From assembly GCA_030843315.1 (NCBI GenBank), contig JAUUPT010000035.1:1-42515 (forward strand): a DNA stretch of 42,515 bases. Direction: 5' to 3'. This document shows, piece after piece, positions 18,195-27,928 of the stretch. A program made the translations under genes and the position numbers. The stretch is from Bacteroidaceae bacterium (GTDB lineage: Bacteria; Bacteroidota; Bacteroidia; Bacteroidales; Bacteroidaceae). The notes below the pieces were generated by a model. That model searched no databases. It worked only from the letters and a program-made list of their open reading frames with translations, and was not told the DNA's origin. Within the stretch, counting starts at the first letter, position 1; each line of letters begins with the position of its first letter.

Positions 18195-18228
18195 ACGGAG
18201 ACTGAATTCCAAGGGAAACAGTCTCCGT
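18195..18228 (+). terminator. Hairpin at the end of the rus-like operon
   Basis: A perfect 10-bp stem (ACGGAGACTG at 18195-18204, CAGTCTCCGT at 18219-18228) with a 14-nt loop lies 42 bases after the last stop codon. The tail is ATAATAATAAT, not a T-run, so it is an imperfect intrinsic terminator. Its place, between the operon and the convergent tricorn gene, fits termination. Confidence 0.6.
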
Positions 18229-18426
18229 ATAATAATAATACCTGCCTGAGAATAATATTTAGCGTTCGATACAACTGTACTATCCTAACTTCCTTAAAAA
18301 CCTACCTTGCAAGCATGATATCTTTTAAAGCAGGGAAGAATAAGTTTAGTAACAGGGATTTGTATCACAATAGGGCACACCCTCAATATAGATATTTTTA
18401 ATTATTATTTATCAGCAAATAAGGGA

Positions 18427-21400
18427 TTACTTACTAAAATCTCTCGGAGCCGGCACAGGCGGTAACGGTTTACGGTTCTGCAATTCCTTCATCACCTCTT
18501 CAATAGCCTTGTTCAACTGTTCATCTTCACCGTTCCACTCCTTAATCGGGTCATTATCAATCAGGATATCGGGATCTACACCATGGTTTTCGATGATCCA
18601 CTGCCCCGTTTTGACATCGTAGCTGGTGAAGAAAGGAACACGGATATCCGTGCCGTCCATATAAGGAAGAGGGCCACTGATACCAATAATTCCACCCCAG
18701 GTACACGTTCCGATCAACTTACCGAGCCCCAATGCACGGAATCCCCAAGGGAAGAGGTCGCCATCGGAAGCAGAATATTTGTTTATCAGGCAGACTTTAG
18801 GACCGACCTGTACGGCATCGGGCACAGTACCGATGCGCTTTGAACCACGTCTCATCGTCAGACGATAAGGTTCACGGGACAGACGTTCCAGAATCATCGG
18901 TGAAACATTACCACCACCATTCGCACGATCGTCTATGATCAAGCCTTCCTTATCAAGCTGGGGATAGAAGTAACGGGCAAATTCATTCAAACCTTCCGGT
19001 CCCATATCGGGGATATAAATATAACCGATACGGCCTTTTGAAACCTCGTCCACCTTCTTCAGATTACTCTGTACCCAATTATAATGATAAAGAGGATATT
19101 CATCTTCGAGCGGGCTGATTACAATTTTCCGCGCACCTGCCAACTGGGGTTTGCCGTTCAGCGAAATCTCCGTCGGCACACCGGCTTTACCTACCAGCAA
19201 AGCATACAGGTTCTTCACCGAACTGGTAGGTATACCATCGATAGCGACAATGTATTCTCCTGCCTTAGCTTCGATACCCGGCTCCGTGAGCGGCGAACGC
19301 AGTTCTTTACTCCAGGAAGCTCCGGTAAAAATCTTGTCCAAGCGGAAGAAACCACTCTTGTCCGCTGAAATTTCAGCACCCAGCAGTCCGGTCTTGATGC
19401 GTGCCGGCCTATCCGTCTCACCCGGGTTGACATAAGCATGCCCGCAGTTCAACTCACCGATCATTTCACCGATAAGGTAGTTCAGGTCGAGGCGTGTCTT
19501 TACATAAGGCAGTAGCACTGCATATTTCTGTTTGACGGCCTTCCAGTCCACTCCATGCATATTTTCCTGATAGAAACCGTCGCGGTAAGCACGCCACGCC
19601 TCATCAAAGATTTGCGCCCATTCCTTGGGATAATCTACCGGGATGGACATATTGTCGAGATTGACGGAAGCAGACAAATCGGCTTTTCCACCGGGGATAT
19701 CCGTCACATAGAGCTGGTCGCCCTTGTAGAACAAAGCCTTCTTGCTACCCGGAGTGACTTGCATGAAAGCACCTTCAGCCACAAGATCATCTTTCTGTTC
19801 TTCCAGGTCGTAGACTCTGGTGTTGCCGCTTCCATAATCACCGTAATAAATCTTCTTGCCATCCGAATAGAAGTTGGCATAATACGAAGCAGAAAGCGGC
19901 AAGCGGATGATACGGTCGGTAATGCCATCGGCATCGAACTTCACAAGGGCAGAAGCCGTTCCAACCTTTGCGTCTTTCTTATCGGCAGCGGCCTTTCCAG
20001 TGGTCGCCTTCGAGGCTTCCGCTTCAGCATCAGTACTCACCACAGCATCTTTCTGCAGGAAGGGCGACGGGGTATCTTTGGACAGAAGAGCCAAATAAAC
20101 TCCATACATCTTAGTATAAACATGATTCCACTCCAACGAGCCATACGTCGGATTGAAGTCGCGGGCAGACGAGAATATCAAATATTTGCCATCGGTACTG
20201 AACGCCGGTGAAGAAGAATTATACCATTTATCGGTTACTGCATACTCCTTCTTCCCCGCAATATCGTAAACATATACAACTGTGATTTCATTATCCGCAT
20301 CGCGGGTGTAGGTCAGCCAATTGTTATCCGGCGAGAAAGTCACGTCATCCGGTTCGCCCATGGGGTCTTGCAGCAATACCGTTACCCGGCGCGATGCCAC
20401 ATCCAGCAGGTTGATACGATTCTTGCGGTCGGTATAAACAATCTTTTTGCTGTCCGGGCTCCAGTCAAAGGTCCGGATATAGGTATCGTTATTCTTCGTC
20501 AGTTGCACCGGATTGCCTTCGACAGCATCCTGGAGATAAAGTTCCGTCTCGCCGGTAGCATCAGAGATGTAAGCGATGAACTTACCGTCAGGCGACCATT
20601 GGGCATCACGTTCGTGTGCACCGGGAGTACGGGTGATATTTTTCGTCACACCCTTTGCAGCTGGAACGTTGAACACCTCGCCGCGCGCCGTAACCGCTAC
20701 CCGTTCTCCGTCAGGAGAAGCGCTGGCGGCAGTCAGGTACTTCGCACCTTTCTTGATGGCAGTACGGGCATAGATATTATCCGAAGCCAGGACGATATTT
20801 ACTTTTTCCGGCCGACGGGTAGAAGCATCCATCTTATAGATGTATCCACCATTCTCAAATACAATCGTATTGCCGGAAGCACTCGGGAATTTGACATCGT
20901 ACTCGGTGAAGTTGGTTACCTTTTCCGTTTGCCGGGTCTTTGTGTTGTAAACGAAAATATTCATCGTGCGGTCGCGGTCGGAAATGAAAAAGATGTCATC
21001 ACCAATCCACATGGGGAAAATGTCCTGAGCAACGTTGTCCGTGATGTTTTCTACAGACTTTTTCCCGGGATTATAAATCCAGATATCATCAGCCATACCA
21101 CCTTTGTAGTATTTCCAGGTGCGGAATTCGCGCATGGTACGATTGTAGGCCAGCTGCTTCCCATCTGGCGAGTAACTGCAGAAACCGCCCTCGGGCAGAG
21201 GGATGGCATCGGGCAATCCGCCTTCCTGGTTCACGGCATAGAGCTTGCCTGAAAAGCCTGAACTGATGCGATTACGATATATGATCTGTTTGCCGTCGGG
21301 AGTCCAGGTCATCACGATGTTATTGGGTCCCATGCGGTCGCCCAGGTCATCGCGGGCATTCGTTGCCGTATAAGTCAGACGTTGCGGCTCCCCGCCTGCA

Positions 21401-21684
21401 GAGGGCATGGTGTACACTTCCGTATTACCATCATACTGTCCCGTAAAAGCAATCGTCTTGCCATCGGGTGAAAAACGGGGGAACATTTCATAGCCTACAT
21501 GCGAGGTCAAACGCTGTGCCTCCCCGCCCGAAGCAGAAACTTTGTACAAATCGCCTGCATACGAGAAAACGATCTCGCTACCATTCGTAGCCGGAAAGCG
21601 CAGTAAACGTGCTTCGCCTGCTGCAGAAAGCAGTGCAGACATACCGGTCAGAAGAAATAAGGATAAAAGAATTTTCTTATTCAT
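18427..21684 (-). CDS. Tricorn-like protease, S41 family, periplasmic
   Basis: The 1085-residue protein has a signal peptide (MNKKILLSLFLLTGMSALLSAAGEA). Residues about 25-560 are WD40-like PD40 beta-propeller repeats (FSPDGKTIAFTGQYDGNTEVY, WSPDGKFIAYISDATGETELY). A linker rich in Ala and Lys follows (about 545-570). Residues about 690-1060 hold the C1, PDZ and S41 core: GHAY with His near 747, VAIDGIPTS, DDRANGGGNVSPMI, and the nucleophile in YSASDGD near residue 968. Tricorn enzymes break peptides of roughly 6-12 residues into smaller ones. It has its own promoter and lies downstream of the protease-rich locus on the same strand, so a link to peptide breakdown is possible but not shown. 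Confidence 0.9.
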   Translation of the reverse strand: MNKKILLSLFLLTGMSALLSAAGEARLLRFPATNGSEIVFSYAGDLYKVSASGGEAQRLTSHVGYEMFPRFSPDGKTIAFTGQYDGNTEVYTMPSAGGEPQRLTYTATNARDDLGDRMGPNNIVMTWTPDGKQIIYRNRISSGFSGKLYAVNQEGGLPDAIPLPEGGFCSYSPDGKQLAYNRTMREFRTWKYYKGGMADDIWIYNPGKKSVENITDNVAQDIFPMWIGDDIFFISDRDRTMNIFVYNTKTRQTEKVTNFTEYDVKFPSASGNTIVFENGGYIYKMDASTRRPEKVNIVLASDNIYARTAIKKGAKYLTAASASPDGERVAVTARGEVFNVPAAKGVTKNITRTPGAHERDAQWSPDGKFIAYISDATGETELYLQDAVEGNPVQLTKNNDTYIRTFDWSPDSKKIVYTDRKNRINLLDVASRRVTVLLQDPMGEPDDVTFSPDNNWLTYTRDADNEITVVYVYDIAGKKEYAVTDKWYNSSSPAFSTDGKYLIFSSARDFNPTYGSLEWNHVYTKMYGVYLALLSKDTPSPFLQKDAVVSTDAEAEASKATTGKAAADKKDAKVGTASALVKFDADGITDRIIRLPLSASYYANFYSDGKKIYYGDYGSGNTRVYDLEEQKDDLVAEGAFMQVTPGSKKALFYKGDQLYVTDIPGGKADLSASVNLDNMSIPVDYPKEWAQIFDEAWRAYRDGFYQENMHGVDWKAVKQKYAVLLPYVKTRLDLNYLIGEMIGELNCGHAYVNPGETDRPARIKTGLLGAEISADKSGFFRLDKIFTGASWSKELRSPLTEPGIEAKAGEYIVAIDGIPTSSVKNLYALLVGKAGVPTEISLNGKPQLAGARKIVISPLEDEYPLYHYNWVQSNLKKVDEVSKGRIGYIYIPDMGPEGLNEFARYFYPQLDKEGLIIDDRANGGGNVSPMILERLSREPYRLTMRRGSKRIGTVPDAVQVGPKVCLINKYSASDGDLFPWGFRALGLGKLIGTCTWGGIIGISGPLPYMDGTDIRVPFFTSYDVKTGQWIIENHGVDPDILIDNDPIKEWNGEDEQLNKAIEEVMKELQNRKPLPPVPAPRDFSK

Positions 21685-21710
21685 GCTGTTTTAGAATATT
21701 AGTCAACATG

Positions 21711-21718
21711 CAAAAGTA
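21711..21718 (-). promoter_or_regulatory. Putative -7 box of the tricorn gene
   Basis: The minus strand reads TACTTTTG, a full match to TAnnTTTG, 27-34 bases upstream of the start codon. The -33 element is not clear; the nearest TTTA is 24 bases further upstream. This suggests the tricorn gene is transcribed separately from the regulator gene 135 bases upstream. Confidence 0.5.
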
Positions 21719-21819
21719 AGAAAATATTCAAGGATTATACGATAAAGACTTGCAAAATCGGCGCAGATTATATTTAACCACAAAGCTGCAAATCCAGAAG
21801 CGTACGGAAAGGAATACTT

Positions 21820-24800
21820 CTATTGAAGCAGTGAAGCCCCCGGATTATTAGCAAACTCTCCCGGCTTTATTCCGAATTGTTTCTGGAAACACTTGGCAAA
21901 GTAGGACGGGTTATTGAAGCCCACCATATAGCAGATTTCATTGACGCGGTATTTATTCTCCGAAAGCAGGATGGCAGCTTTCTTCAGGCGCACAATCTGT
22001 ATCAGCTCATTGGGTGTGATATTGGCCAGCGTCTTGATTTTGGCAAACAGGCCGGAACGGCTGATGCAAAGTTGCTCGGCCAGGAAATCAACAGACAAGT
22101 CCGAGTTGGAGAAGTTTTGTTCTATAATCTCATTGACGCGGGTCAGGAATTTGTTGTCCATAGAGTTGCTGGCGATGCTGTTCAGAGGCACCATCGGCAT
22201 CTTGGAGAACTTCTGGCGCAACAGGTTGCGCAAGTCCAGAAGATTCTTGATACAGGCTTCCAGATATTGCACGGAGAAAGGTTTCTCGATATAAGCATCC
22301 GCGCCGCAGTCCATACCCTCTATCTTGGAATTGGTATCCGTTTTGGCAGTCAGCAAGATGAATGGAATATGGCTGATAGCCTGGTCGGCCCGCAAGGTTT
22401 TACAGAATTCCACGCCATCCATGCGGGGCATCATCCAGTCACTGACAATGAGGGTCACCTCATTCTTTTTCAGCTTCTCCAATGCTTCTATTCCGTCTTC
22501 TGCCGTCAGTATGGAATACTGGGCGGAGAAACTGCTCGAAAGGAAGTTCAGCATTTCTTCGTTATCATCCACAATCAGCATCATGGGTTTATCTTTGGAA
22601 GAGGCTACCGGCAGACTTTCCAATAAAATATCTTCAGGAATTGCCGGGTTAAGGACATTTGCTTCCCCTTCCTGTGTCGCGGCATTGACCTGCTCGATGG
22701 GGAGCGTCACGATGAACGACGAACCCTTATTGATTTCAGACTCTACCTCGATGCAACCGTTGTGCGACTCCACAATGCTCTTCACAATGCTAAGACCGAT
22801 ACCCGTACCGGGCTTATTGTCCATAGCCTGGTAGAAGGGATTGAAGATTTTCTTCTGATCATCTTCACTGATGCCGATGCCATTATCAGTCACTCTAATT
22901 GTAAACGTATGTTGTTCGGGCTGCACGGTGCACGAAAGGACGACTTTGTCTTTCGTATATTTGCTGGCATTCGTCAGCAGATTACTAATCAACTTGGTAA
23001 TTGCCTCACTGTCTACCATCGCCGTAAAGTCGGCATCGGGATACTCCACTTCCAGATGGGCGTCGTGCTGGGTGATAAACGGCGTGAACCGTTCGCAAAC
23101 AGCCTGAAGCAGTTGACGGATATTGTACGAAGCATATCTGATAGATATACCCTCCTGCTCCACCTTGCGGAAATCCAGCAATTGATTCACCAGGAACAGC
23201 AGCCGCTGGCTATTACGGTCGATGATATTCAAATCATCCCGCAGCGCAGCGGGTATCGGTATCGACGACCTCATCATCTTCTCCAAAGGACCGATGATGA
23301 GCGAGACCGGAGTGCGGATTTCATGGGCTATCATGGTGAAGAACTTAATCTTGGCCTCATGCACTTCTTTCTCTTTACTCACATTCAACTGGTTGATTTC
23401 CGCCGTATGCTTCTTCTCCGTCCGCCTCAGCAAGAAACGAATAAAGAAAGTCAGGACTACACAAGCCAATATGAAATAAAGAATCTTAGAAGCTGTACTC
23501 CAATAGAAAGGAGGGTGAATGGTTATTTTCAGGCTTGCTTCCCGGTCACTCCAAATACCGTCGTTGTTGGTAGCTTTCACTTTGAAGGTATAAGTACCGG
23601 CGGGCAGATTGGTATAGGTAGCTTTGTTCTGAGACCCAACATAGTTCCACTCTTTGTCGAACCCTTCCAGCTTATAAGCATACTGGTTCTTCTCCGGCGT
23701 ACAATAGCTCAAGGAGGCATAAAGAAGGCTGAATACATGGTCTTTATAAGATAATTCCAGTTCTTCCGTCAGGTTCAACGCTTTCGGCAATAATTCATCG
23801 CCTATCCGTATTTCTTTATTGAAGACCTCCAATCCCGTAATAACCACCGGAGGAAGCACTTTATTGGTTTTAATCTGGTAAGGATAGAAAGCGTTGAAAC
23901 CATTGACCGAGCCGATGTAGATTTTCCCGTCGGATGCCTTCAAAGCTGCATTAGGAAGGAATTGCTCACTTTGCAACCCGTCACTTCGCGTAAATACCTG
24001 GCTGCTCTCCCCCGGTACATAACGAACCAACCCTTTGGTAGTAGTCAGCCACAAGACGCGCTGGTCTTCAACAATGGCACTAATATTATGGCTGGGAATC
24101 TCCAGAGGAACTGCCTCGAACGAATCTTCGTCGGCATTATATTTGCAAAGTCCGTTCATGGTTCCCACCCACATATTTCCGTTGCTGTCTATCAGCGTAC
24201 AACTCACCTGGTCGTTAATCAGGGAGCCTGCCTCGTCGCTGTGCATATAGTCCTTCCACGTCTGTTTCTCCGGGTTATACTTGAACAAGCCTTTCCCCTG
24301 CGAGGAGAACCAGATGTTGCCATCGGCATCCTGGTCTATATCCATCACCCATGCATCAAGGTTCCTTATCCGGGTAAAGTTGTCCCTTTCCCGGTTATAC
24401 AGATTCACGCCGGACATGGAGGATACCCAAATCCTTCCTTCACGGTCTTTGAAGATGGCGTAGGAACTGGTTCCGTCAAGGGTATTCGGGTCGCCCGGTT
24501 TCGAGGTATAGACTCTGAAGGTGCCTGTCTTGGTATTCAGCACATTCACTCCGCCCGTATAGGTACCAATCCATAAATCATCGCCGTCCATGCAGAGGGC
24601 ATGCACGTTGTGATAGGAAAGGCTGTTCCTGTGTTCATCGGGCAGGTAGTGGGTGAAATGCTTGTCTTTCGGCGAGAAGCAGTTCAAGCCCCCGTCATCC
24701 GAAGCAATCCAAAGGCGACCGTGGGAGTCTTCGCAGAAACGCCCGATGACAGTACCGTTCACAGAATTGGAGAAGCGCGAATGGGCGAAATTTTCAAATT

Positions 24801-25809
24801 GTCCGGTGCTGGGCGACAGATAATTTACGCCACCATAGAAGGTTCCTATCCAGATACCACCTTCACGGTCTTTCACGATGGGATAGACAAAGCGGTTGGA
24901 CAATGAATAAGGCTTCGTTTCATCTTCCGTAAAAAGCTGGTGTTCACTGGTAAGGGTATTGAACAGCAAGAGTCCGTCATCCGAGCCTATCAGCAGTTGG
25001 TGAGGGGCATATTCCATCATGGAGTGAATGTGCGTAGCGCCCCTGCCGTCCGAGGGATGCAGATAGGTGACTGCCTTTCCGGTATAACGGTCTATCTTTT
25101 GCAGACCGCATTCCCAGGTTCCCAGCCAAAGCGAATGTTCGGAGTCTTCCAGCATCACCAGGGAGTTAGACTCATATTTGCCCGTCTCATAGGTGATGGA
25201 GAAAGGTTCGAACCGGTTTTCCGCTTTATTCAGTTTGGAGACGGTGGGGGTTCCCCAGTTGGTAACAGCCCATATCTGATTCTCACTGTCTATCAATACG
25301 CTTGCCATGAGGCCGTTGGCGTCTTTGAACTCGTAGTGTTCCAAATAGCGCTTCGAAATGCTGTATTTGAAGATGCCCTGCCCCACGGTGGAGAACCACA
25401 GGTTGCCGTCCCGGTCTTCAGCAATATGGTTCACATTGGTCTGAATGCGGATACCGCCGTCTGTAGTAAGGTCAAACTTCTCAAAACTCTCGGTCACATA
25501 GTCATATATATAGATACCGTTGTCAGTCCCTACCCAGATGTTATCGGTTGTATCATACAGAGACGAGATGTAGTCGTTGACTCCTTGCGGACAAAGTTTG
25601 TACACCTTTATGGTCGTACCGTCATAACGATTCAGCCCGTCGTCCGTCCCCAGCCACATAAAGCCGTATTTATCCTGCATAATAGCACGCACGGTGTTGG
25701 AAGATAGCCCGTTCTCTACAGAAAAGTGGCGGAACCAGAAGTCTGTAGGAGCTGCCGGAAGTATCAACGGAATAACGACGGCTATAATAGCAAGGATATA
25801 TTTTCTCAT
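21820..25809 (-). CDS. Hybrid two-component system regulator (sensor kinase fused to AraC-type regulator)
   Basis: The 1329-residue protein has an N-terminal signal or anchor (MRKYILAIIAVVIPLILPAAP). Two-component-regulator propeller repeats fill about 20-640 (GLSSNTVRAIMQDKYGFMWLG, EDRDGNLWFST), then a Y_Y_Y domain (about 690-765), one membrane helix (about 772-795) and a HisKA domain with His near 829 (HEIRTP). An HATPase domain (DNGIGISEDD, GTGIGLSIV), a receiver with Asp near 1124 (SDWMMPRMDG) and a C-terminal AraC HTH pair (ISRSGLFAKIKTLANITPNE, VNEICYMVGFNNPSYFAKCF) complete it. Such proteins sense a glycan breakdown product in the periplasm and activate the neighbouring locus. It lies 32 bases after the HExxH gene, at the end of the minus-strand run. 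Confidence 0.95.
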   Translation of the reverse strand: MRKYILAIIAVVIPLILPAAPTDFWFRHFSVENGLSSNTVRAIMQDKYGFMWLGTDDGLNRYDGTTIKVYKLCPQGVNDYISSLYDTTDNIWVGTDNGIYIYDYVTESFEKFDLTTDGGIRIQTNVNHIAEDRDGNLWFSTVGQGIFKYSISKRYLEHYEFKDANGLMASVLIDSENQIWAVTNWGTPTVSKLNKAENRFEPFSITYETGKYESNSLVMLEDSEHSLWLGTWECGLQKIDRYTGKAVTYLHPSDGRGATHIHSMMEYAPHQLLIGSDDGLLLFNTLTSEHQLFTEDETKPYSLSNRFVYPIVKDREGGIWIGTFYGGVNYLSPSTGQFENFAHSRFSNSVNGTVIGRFCEDSHGRLWIASDDGGLNCFSPKDKHFTHYLPDEHRNSLSYHNVHALCMDGDDLWIGTYTGGVNVLNTKTGTFRVYTSKPGDPNTLDGTSSYAIFKDREGRIWVSSMSGVNLYNRERDNFTRIRNLDAWVMDIDQDADGNIWFSSQGKGLFKYNPEKQTWKDYMHSDEAGSLINDQVSCTLIDSNGNMWVGTMNGLCKYNADEDSFEAVPLEIPSHNISAIVEDQRVLWLTTTKGLVRYVPGESSQVFTRSDGLQSEQFLPNAALKASDGKIYIGSVNGFNAFYPYQIKTNKVLPPVVITGLEVFNKEIRIGDELLPKALNLTEELELSYKDHVFSLLYASLSYCTPEKNQYAYKLEGFDKEWNYVGSQNKATYTNLPAGTYTFKVKATNNDGIWSDREASLKITIHPPFYWSTASKILYFILACVVLTFFIRFLLRRTEKKHTAEINQLNVSKEKEVHEAKIKFFTMIAHEIRTPVSLIIGPLEKMMRSSIPIPAALRDDLNIIDRNSQRLLFLVNQLLDFRKVEQEGISIRYASYNIRQLLQAVCERFTPFITQHDAHLEVEYPDADFTAMVDSEAITKLISNLLTNASKYTKDKVVLSCTVQPEQHTFTIRVTDNGIGISEDDQKKIFNPFYQAMDNKPGTGIGLSIVKSIVESHNGCIEVESEINKGSSFIVTLPIEQVNAATQEGEANVLNPAIPEDILLESLPVASSKDKPMMLIVDDNEEMLNFLSSSFSAQYSILTAEDGIEALEKLKKNEVTLIVSDWMMPRMDGVEFCKTLRADQAISHIPFILLTAKTDTNSKIEGMDCGADAYIEKPFSVQYLEACIKNLLDLRNLLRQKFSKMPMVPLNSIASNSMDNKFLTRVNEIIEQNFSNSDLSVDFLAEQLCISRSGLFAKIKTLANITPNELIQIVRLKKAAILLSENKYRVNEICYMVGFNNPSYFAKCFQKQFGIKPGEFANNPGASLLQ

Positions 25810-25841
25810 TTCTTCATCGGATATTGACTGAGACGTCTATT

Positions 25842-27170
25842 TTACAAAGGTTTGCTCCCTGTAACTTTGATACGATAGGGCCATTGGGCATCTTTTCCAC
25901 CCGGTTCCGGATTCATCCAGTGTTCCGTAGGCGCTCCCATTACTACCAGCCATAAGTTAGCCAAAGCTACATCTTTGGGAGCTGTAAAAATAATACTTTT
26001 TTCACTATTATTGTACATTTCCCCATAAATAGATTTGCCTTCGGCGGTTATGGCAACAAAACCATAGCGCCAACCCGCCTTATCGGTATGGATTGCGTTG
26101 TATCCTTTTACTCCGGCTTCTCCGCAGAATTCAATACTTACCTTCTCGCCCAGCTGGGGTACAGCCAACGGGATGGCATTGAATCCGTAGTTCTCAGGGC
26201 AATTCTCCGGCGCTATCGCGTACCATCCATCCGATTGGGCAGTCAGCCGAGTAGTATATTTATTGGCATACGGGCGTGTTTCCGTCCAGACACGCGGAAA
26301 GTCCCAGTTGATGAAGTGACGACAGGCATCGAACATCTCGTCACAGAATTGTTTCTGGTCCAGCCCTATCTGCCGCTTGTACGTAATTACCGGGTCTTCG
26401 CCCCGCTTGCCCTGCCGATAGAGTTCGGCAATGAGAGGCAATCCGTGTTTCATTCCCCAATATTCCAGCACGTAGGGCGAGTGGTAGATATTCTCCAAAT
26501 GGAGATATGCCTTATGTGTCAGCTTCGTGAACGCGTCCCAGTGGTACTTTTCGTCCGTAATCCATTCCGGGTTGACCTGCCACAGCATCCATTGCGAAGT
26601 CATCTCGAAGAATCCGCATCCGCCCCAGGCTTCACCTTGTCCGTCGCAACTGATTTGCGACTGGAAGCTATGTCCCAGTTCATGGGCTATGCAGTTCAGT
26701 TTTTCGTCCTGCACACGGTTGGGGGCGATCCATAAGGCTCCGATTTCTCCATCATAATCGCCACCGTATGCCGTTCCGTCCAATGAGTAGTTCAGCATCA
26801 CCATCATGCGATACTTGTCGCACTTGGAACCGGGACGCGAGAATTGCAACGTATCGCGGAAGAAGCAGTAAAAGCGTTCCAACTTCTCCATCAGGTTAGG
26901 CAGATTCACTCGCATATCGTGCCCTTCCAACTGAGGGGGATTGGAAAGGTCATTGCCGAACCCTTTCTCCCAGAAGATGGCAAAGTTGTCAGTGCAAGCC
27001 ATGCGGTGATAACTCCACTTGCTTTCAGGATTCTGCAAATCCATTCCCTGCAAGTCTTTGGGGATGTAGATGGCTTTGCCGGAAGGAACAGAAACCGGCG
27101 TAGCATTCTGCGCCTTCAAGCCCAGACCGACGGCTAAGGCAAAAATGAATAAAAGGATGTATTTCTTCAT
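25842..27170 (-). CDS. Secreted HExxH metallopeptidase-like protein (possibly DUF6055-type)
   Basis: The ATG complementary to 27168-27170 (MKKYILLFIFALAVGLGLKAQ) gives 442 residues and a clean signal peptide. A longer frame reading through the upstream GC-rich repeats is not believable. IAHELGHSFQ (161-170) contains HExxH with His-163, Glu-164 and His-167. Further Trp/Gly-rich conserved blocks follow (GGCGFFEMTSQWMLWQVNPEW, YWGMKHGLPLIAELY). The core matches the protein at 27990-30260, so the two are paralogues of one family. I believe this is the Bacteroidota DUF6055 group, but this is from memory. Zinc-dependent proteolysis of a glycoprotein target is inferred from the motif. Confidence 0.75.
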   Translation of the reverse strand: MKKYILLFIFALAVGLGLKAQNATPVSVPSGKAIYIPKDLQGMDLQNPESKWSYHRMACTDNFAIFWEKGFGNDLSNPPQLEGHDMRVNLPNLMEKLERFYCFFRDTLQFSRPGSKCDKYRMMVMLNYSLDGTAYGGDYDGEIGALWIAPNRVQDEKLNCIAHELGHSFQSQISCDGQGEAWGGCGFFEMTSQWMLWQVNPEWITDEKYHWDAFTKLTHKAYLHLENIYHSPYVLEYWGMKHGLPLIAELYRQGKRGEDPVITYKRQIGLDQKQFCDEMFDACRHFINWDFPRVWTETRPYANKYTTRLTAQSDGWYAIAPENCPENYGFNAIPLAVPQLGEKVSIEFCGEAGVKGYNAIHTDKAGWRYGFVAITAEGKSIYGEMYNNSEKSIIFTAPKDVALANLWLVVMGAPTEHWMNPEPGGKDAQWPYRIKVTGSKPL

Positions 27171-27266
27171 TATCTTAATTAATTTTATTCTTGACGGATA
27201 GTTATAAGTTACTGTTTTTTCTGCAGTAATCTTTACATTCAGTAATATGAAGCGATTCCACCGTTC

Positions 27267-27348
27267 TCCCCGGCACCGGGGAAGGCTATGTTCCCCGGTG
27301 TCGGAGAGGGTGTTCCCCGGTGCCGAACCCCTCGTTCCCCGGTGCCGG
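27267..27348. repeat. GC-rich 22-bp-period repeat cluster
   Basis: Three direct copies of TTCCCCGGTGYCG start at 27291, 27313 and 27335, exactly 22 bp apart. An inverted copy (CGGCACCGGGGAA) lies at 27271-27283 and forms a small palindrome at 27267-27282. The cluster is far richer in GC than the surrounding sequence and lies in the leader of the HExxH gene, where its RNA could fold strongly. Confidence 0.8.
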
Positions 27349-27355
27349 AGAAGCA

Positions 27356-27382
27356 CCCTGCCTGTAGGGGCTACAGGCAGGG
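27356..27382 (-). other. Perfect 12-bp hairpin downstream of the small lipoprotein gene
   Basis: CCCTGCCTGTAG at 27356-27367 and its exact reverse complement at 27371-27382 enclose a 3-nt loop. The hairpin starts 15 bases after the stop codon at 27397-27399 and directly abuts the 22-bp repeats. No T-run follows on the minus strand, so it is more likely an mRNA-processing or stability element or part of the repeat unit than a simple terminator. Confidence 0.65.
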
Positions 27383-27396
27383 ATGGGATAAGGCTG

Positions 27397-27840
27397 CTAA
27401 TTCTGTTCTTCTGTAGGAGCAATATTTGACAACTCAACGGTATATACAAGGGTTACTGAACCTCCCTTGTACAAAAGGTTATGCTTCGGCTTGACCGTTC
27501 CACTGAAAGAGATGGCACCGGCATAAGTTTCATAAGCCTTCTTCATCTTGGATACAATCAGATACATACCTTCACAATCACCTAACTGAACAAACATATT
27601 AGGTTGCTCGTATACAGGAACAATTATCCATTCACGGAGTTCTTCACTGTACGAAAGCGTGCCCAGCACATTGTTCACACTGATAGGTTTCCGGTCTTTG
27701 GGGACAACCACCTCCGGTTTTTCTTCATACGGTTTACTTACATTTTCGTTATCCCCACAAGAAGTAAGGGACAAGGTCAGCACACACAACAGACAAGCCA
27801 ACAGGCTCACCTGAAACAGGGAAAAGTTCAAGCGTTTCAT
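27397..27840 (-). CDS. Small lipoprotein of unknown function
   Basis: The 147-residue protein has a long hydrophobic signal and lipobox LTSC (Cys near 28) followed by GDNENVSKPYEEKPEVVVPKD, a flexible tether. The remaining 90 residues are beta-rich (LGTLSYSEELREWIIVPVYE, ISFSGTVKPKHNLLYKGGSVTLVYTVELSN) and resemble small Bacteroides surface lipoproteins of unknown role. I do not recognise a catalytic motif. It lies between two HExxH genes, so it may be a partner or binding protein. It has a promoter box at 27881-27888, after a terminator. Confidence 0.7.
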   Translation of the reverse strand: MKRLNFSLFQVSLLACLLCVLTLSLTSCGDNENVSKPYEEKPEVVVPKDRKPISVNNVLGTLSYSEELREWIIVPVYEQPNMFVQLGDCEGMYLIVSKMKKAYETYAGAISFSGTVKPKHNLLYKGGSVTLVYTVELSNIAPTEEQN

Positions 27841-27880
27841 AATACTGATATTTTTAGGTTATTAGACTGTTTTACAAACT

Positions 27881-27888
27881 CAAAGATA
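27881..27888 (-). promoter_or_regulatory. Putative -7 box for lipoprotein, HExxH and regulator genes
   Basis: The minus strand reads TATCTTTG, the same box as in the tRNA promoter, 41-48 bases upstream of the start codon at 27840. It lies just past the terminator at 27929-27963 in the direction of transcription, so a new transcript probably begins here. No exact -33 box is seen. Confidence 0.55.
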
Positions 27889-27928
27889 AAAAAAGAGGTT
27901 GATAAAATCACTCTTTAAAAGCAATAAA

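Noticed and set aside
25842..27449. Longer N-terminus of the HExxH protein beginning at 27449
   Set aside because: It would run through the GC-rich repeats and overlap the upstream lipoprotein gene, while the start at 27170 gives a clean signal peptide.
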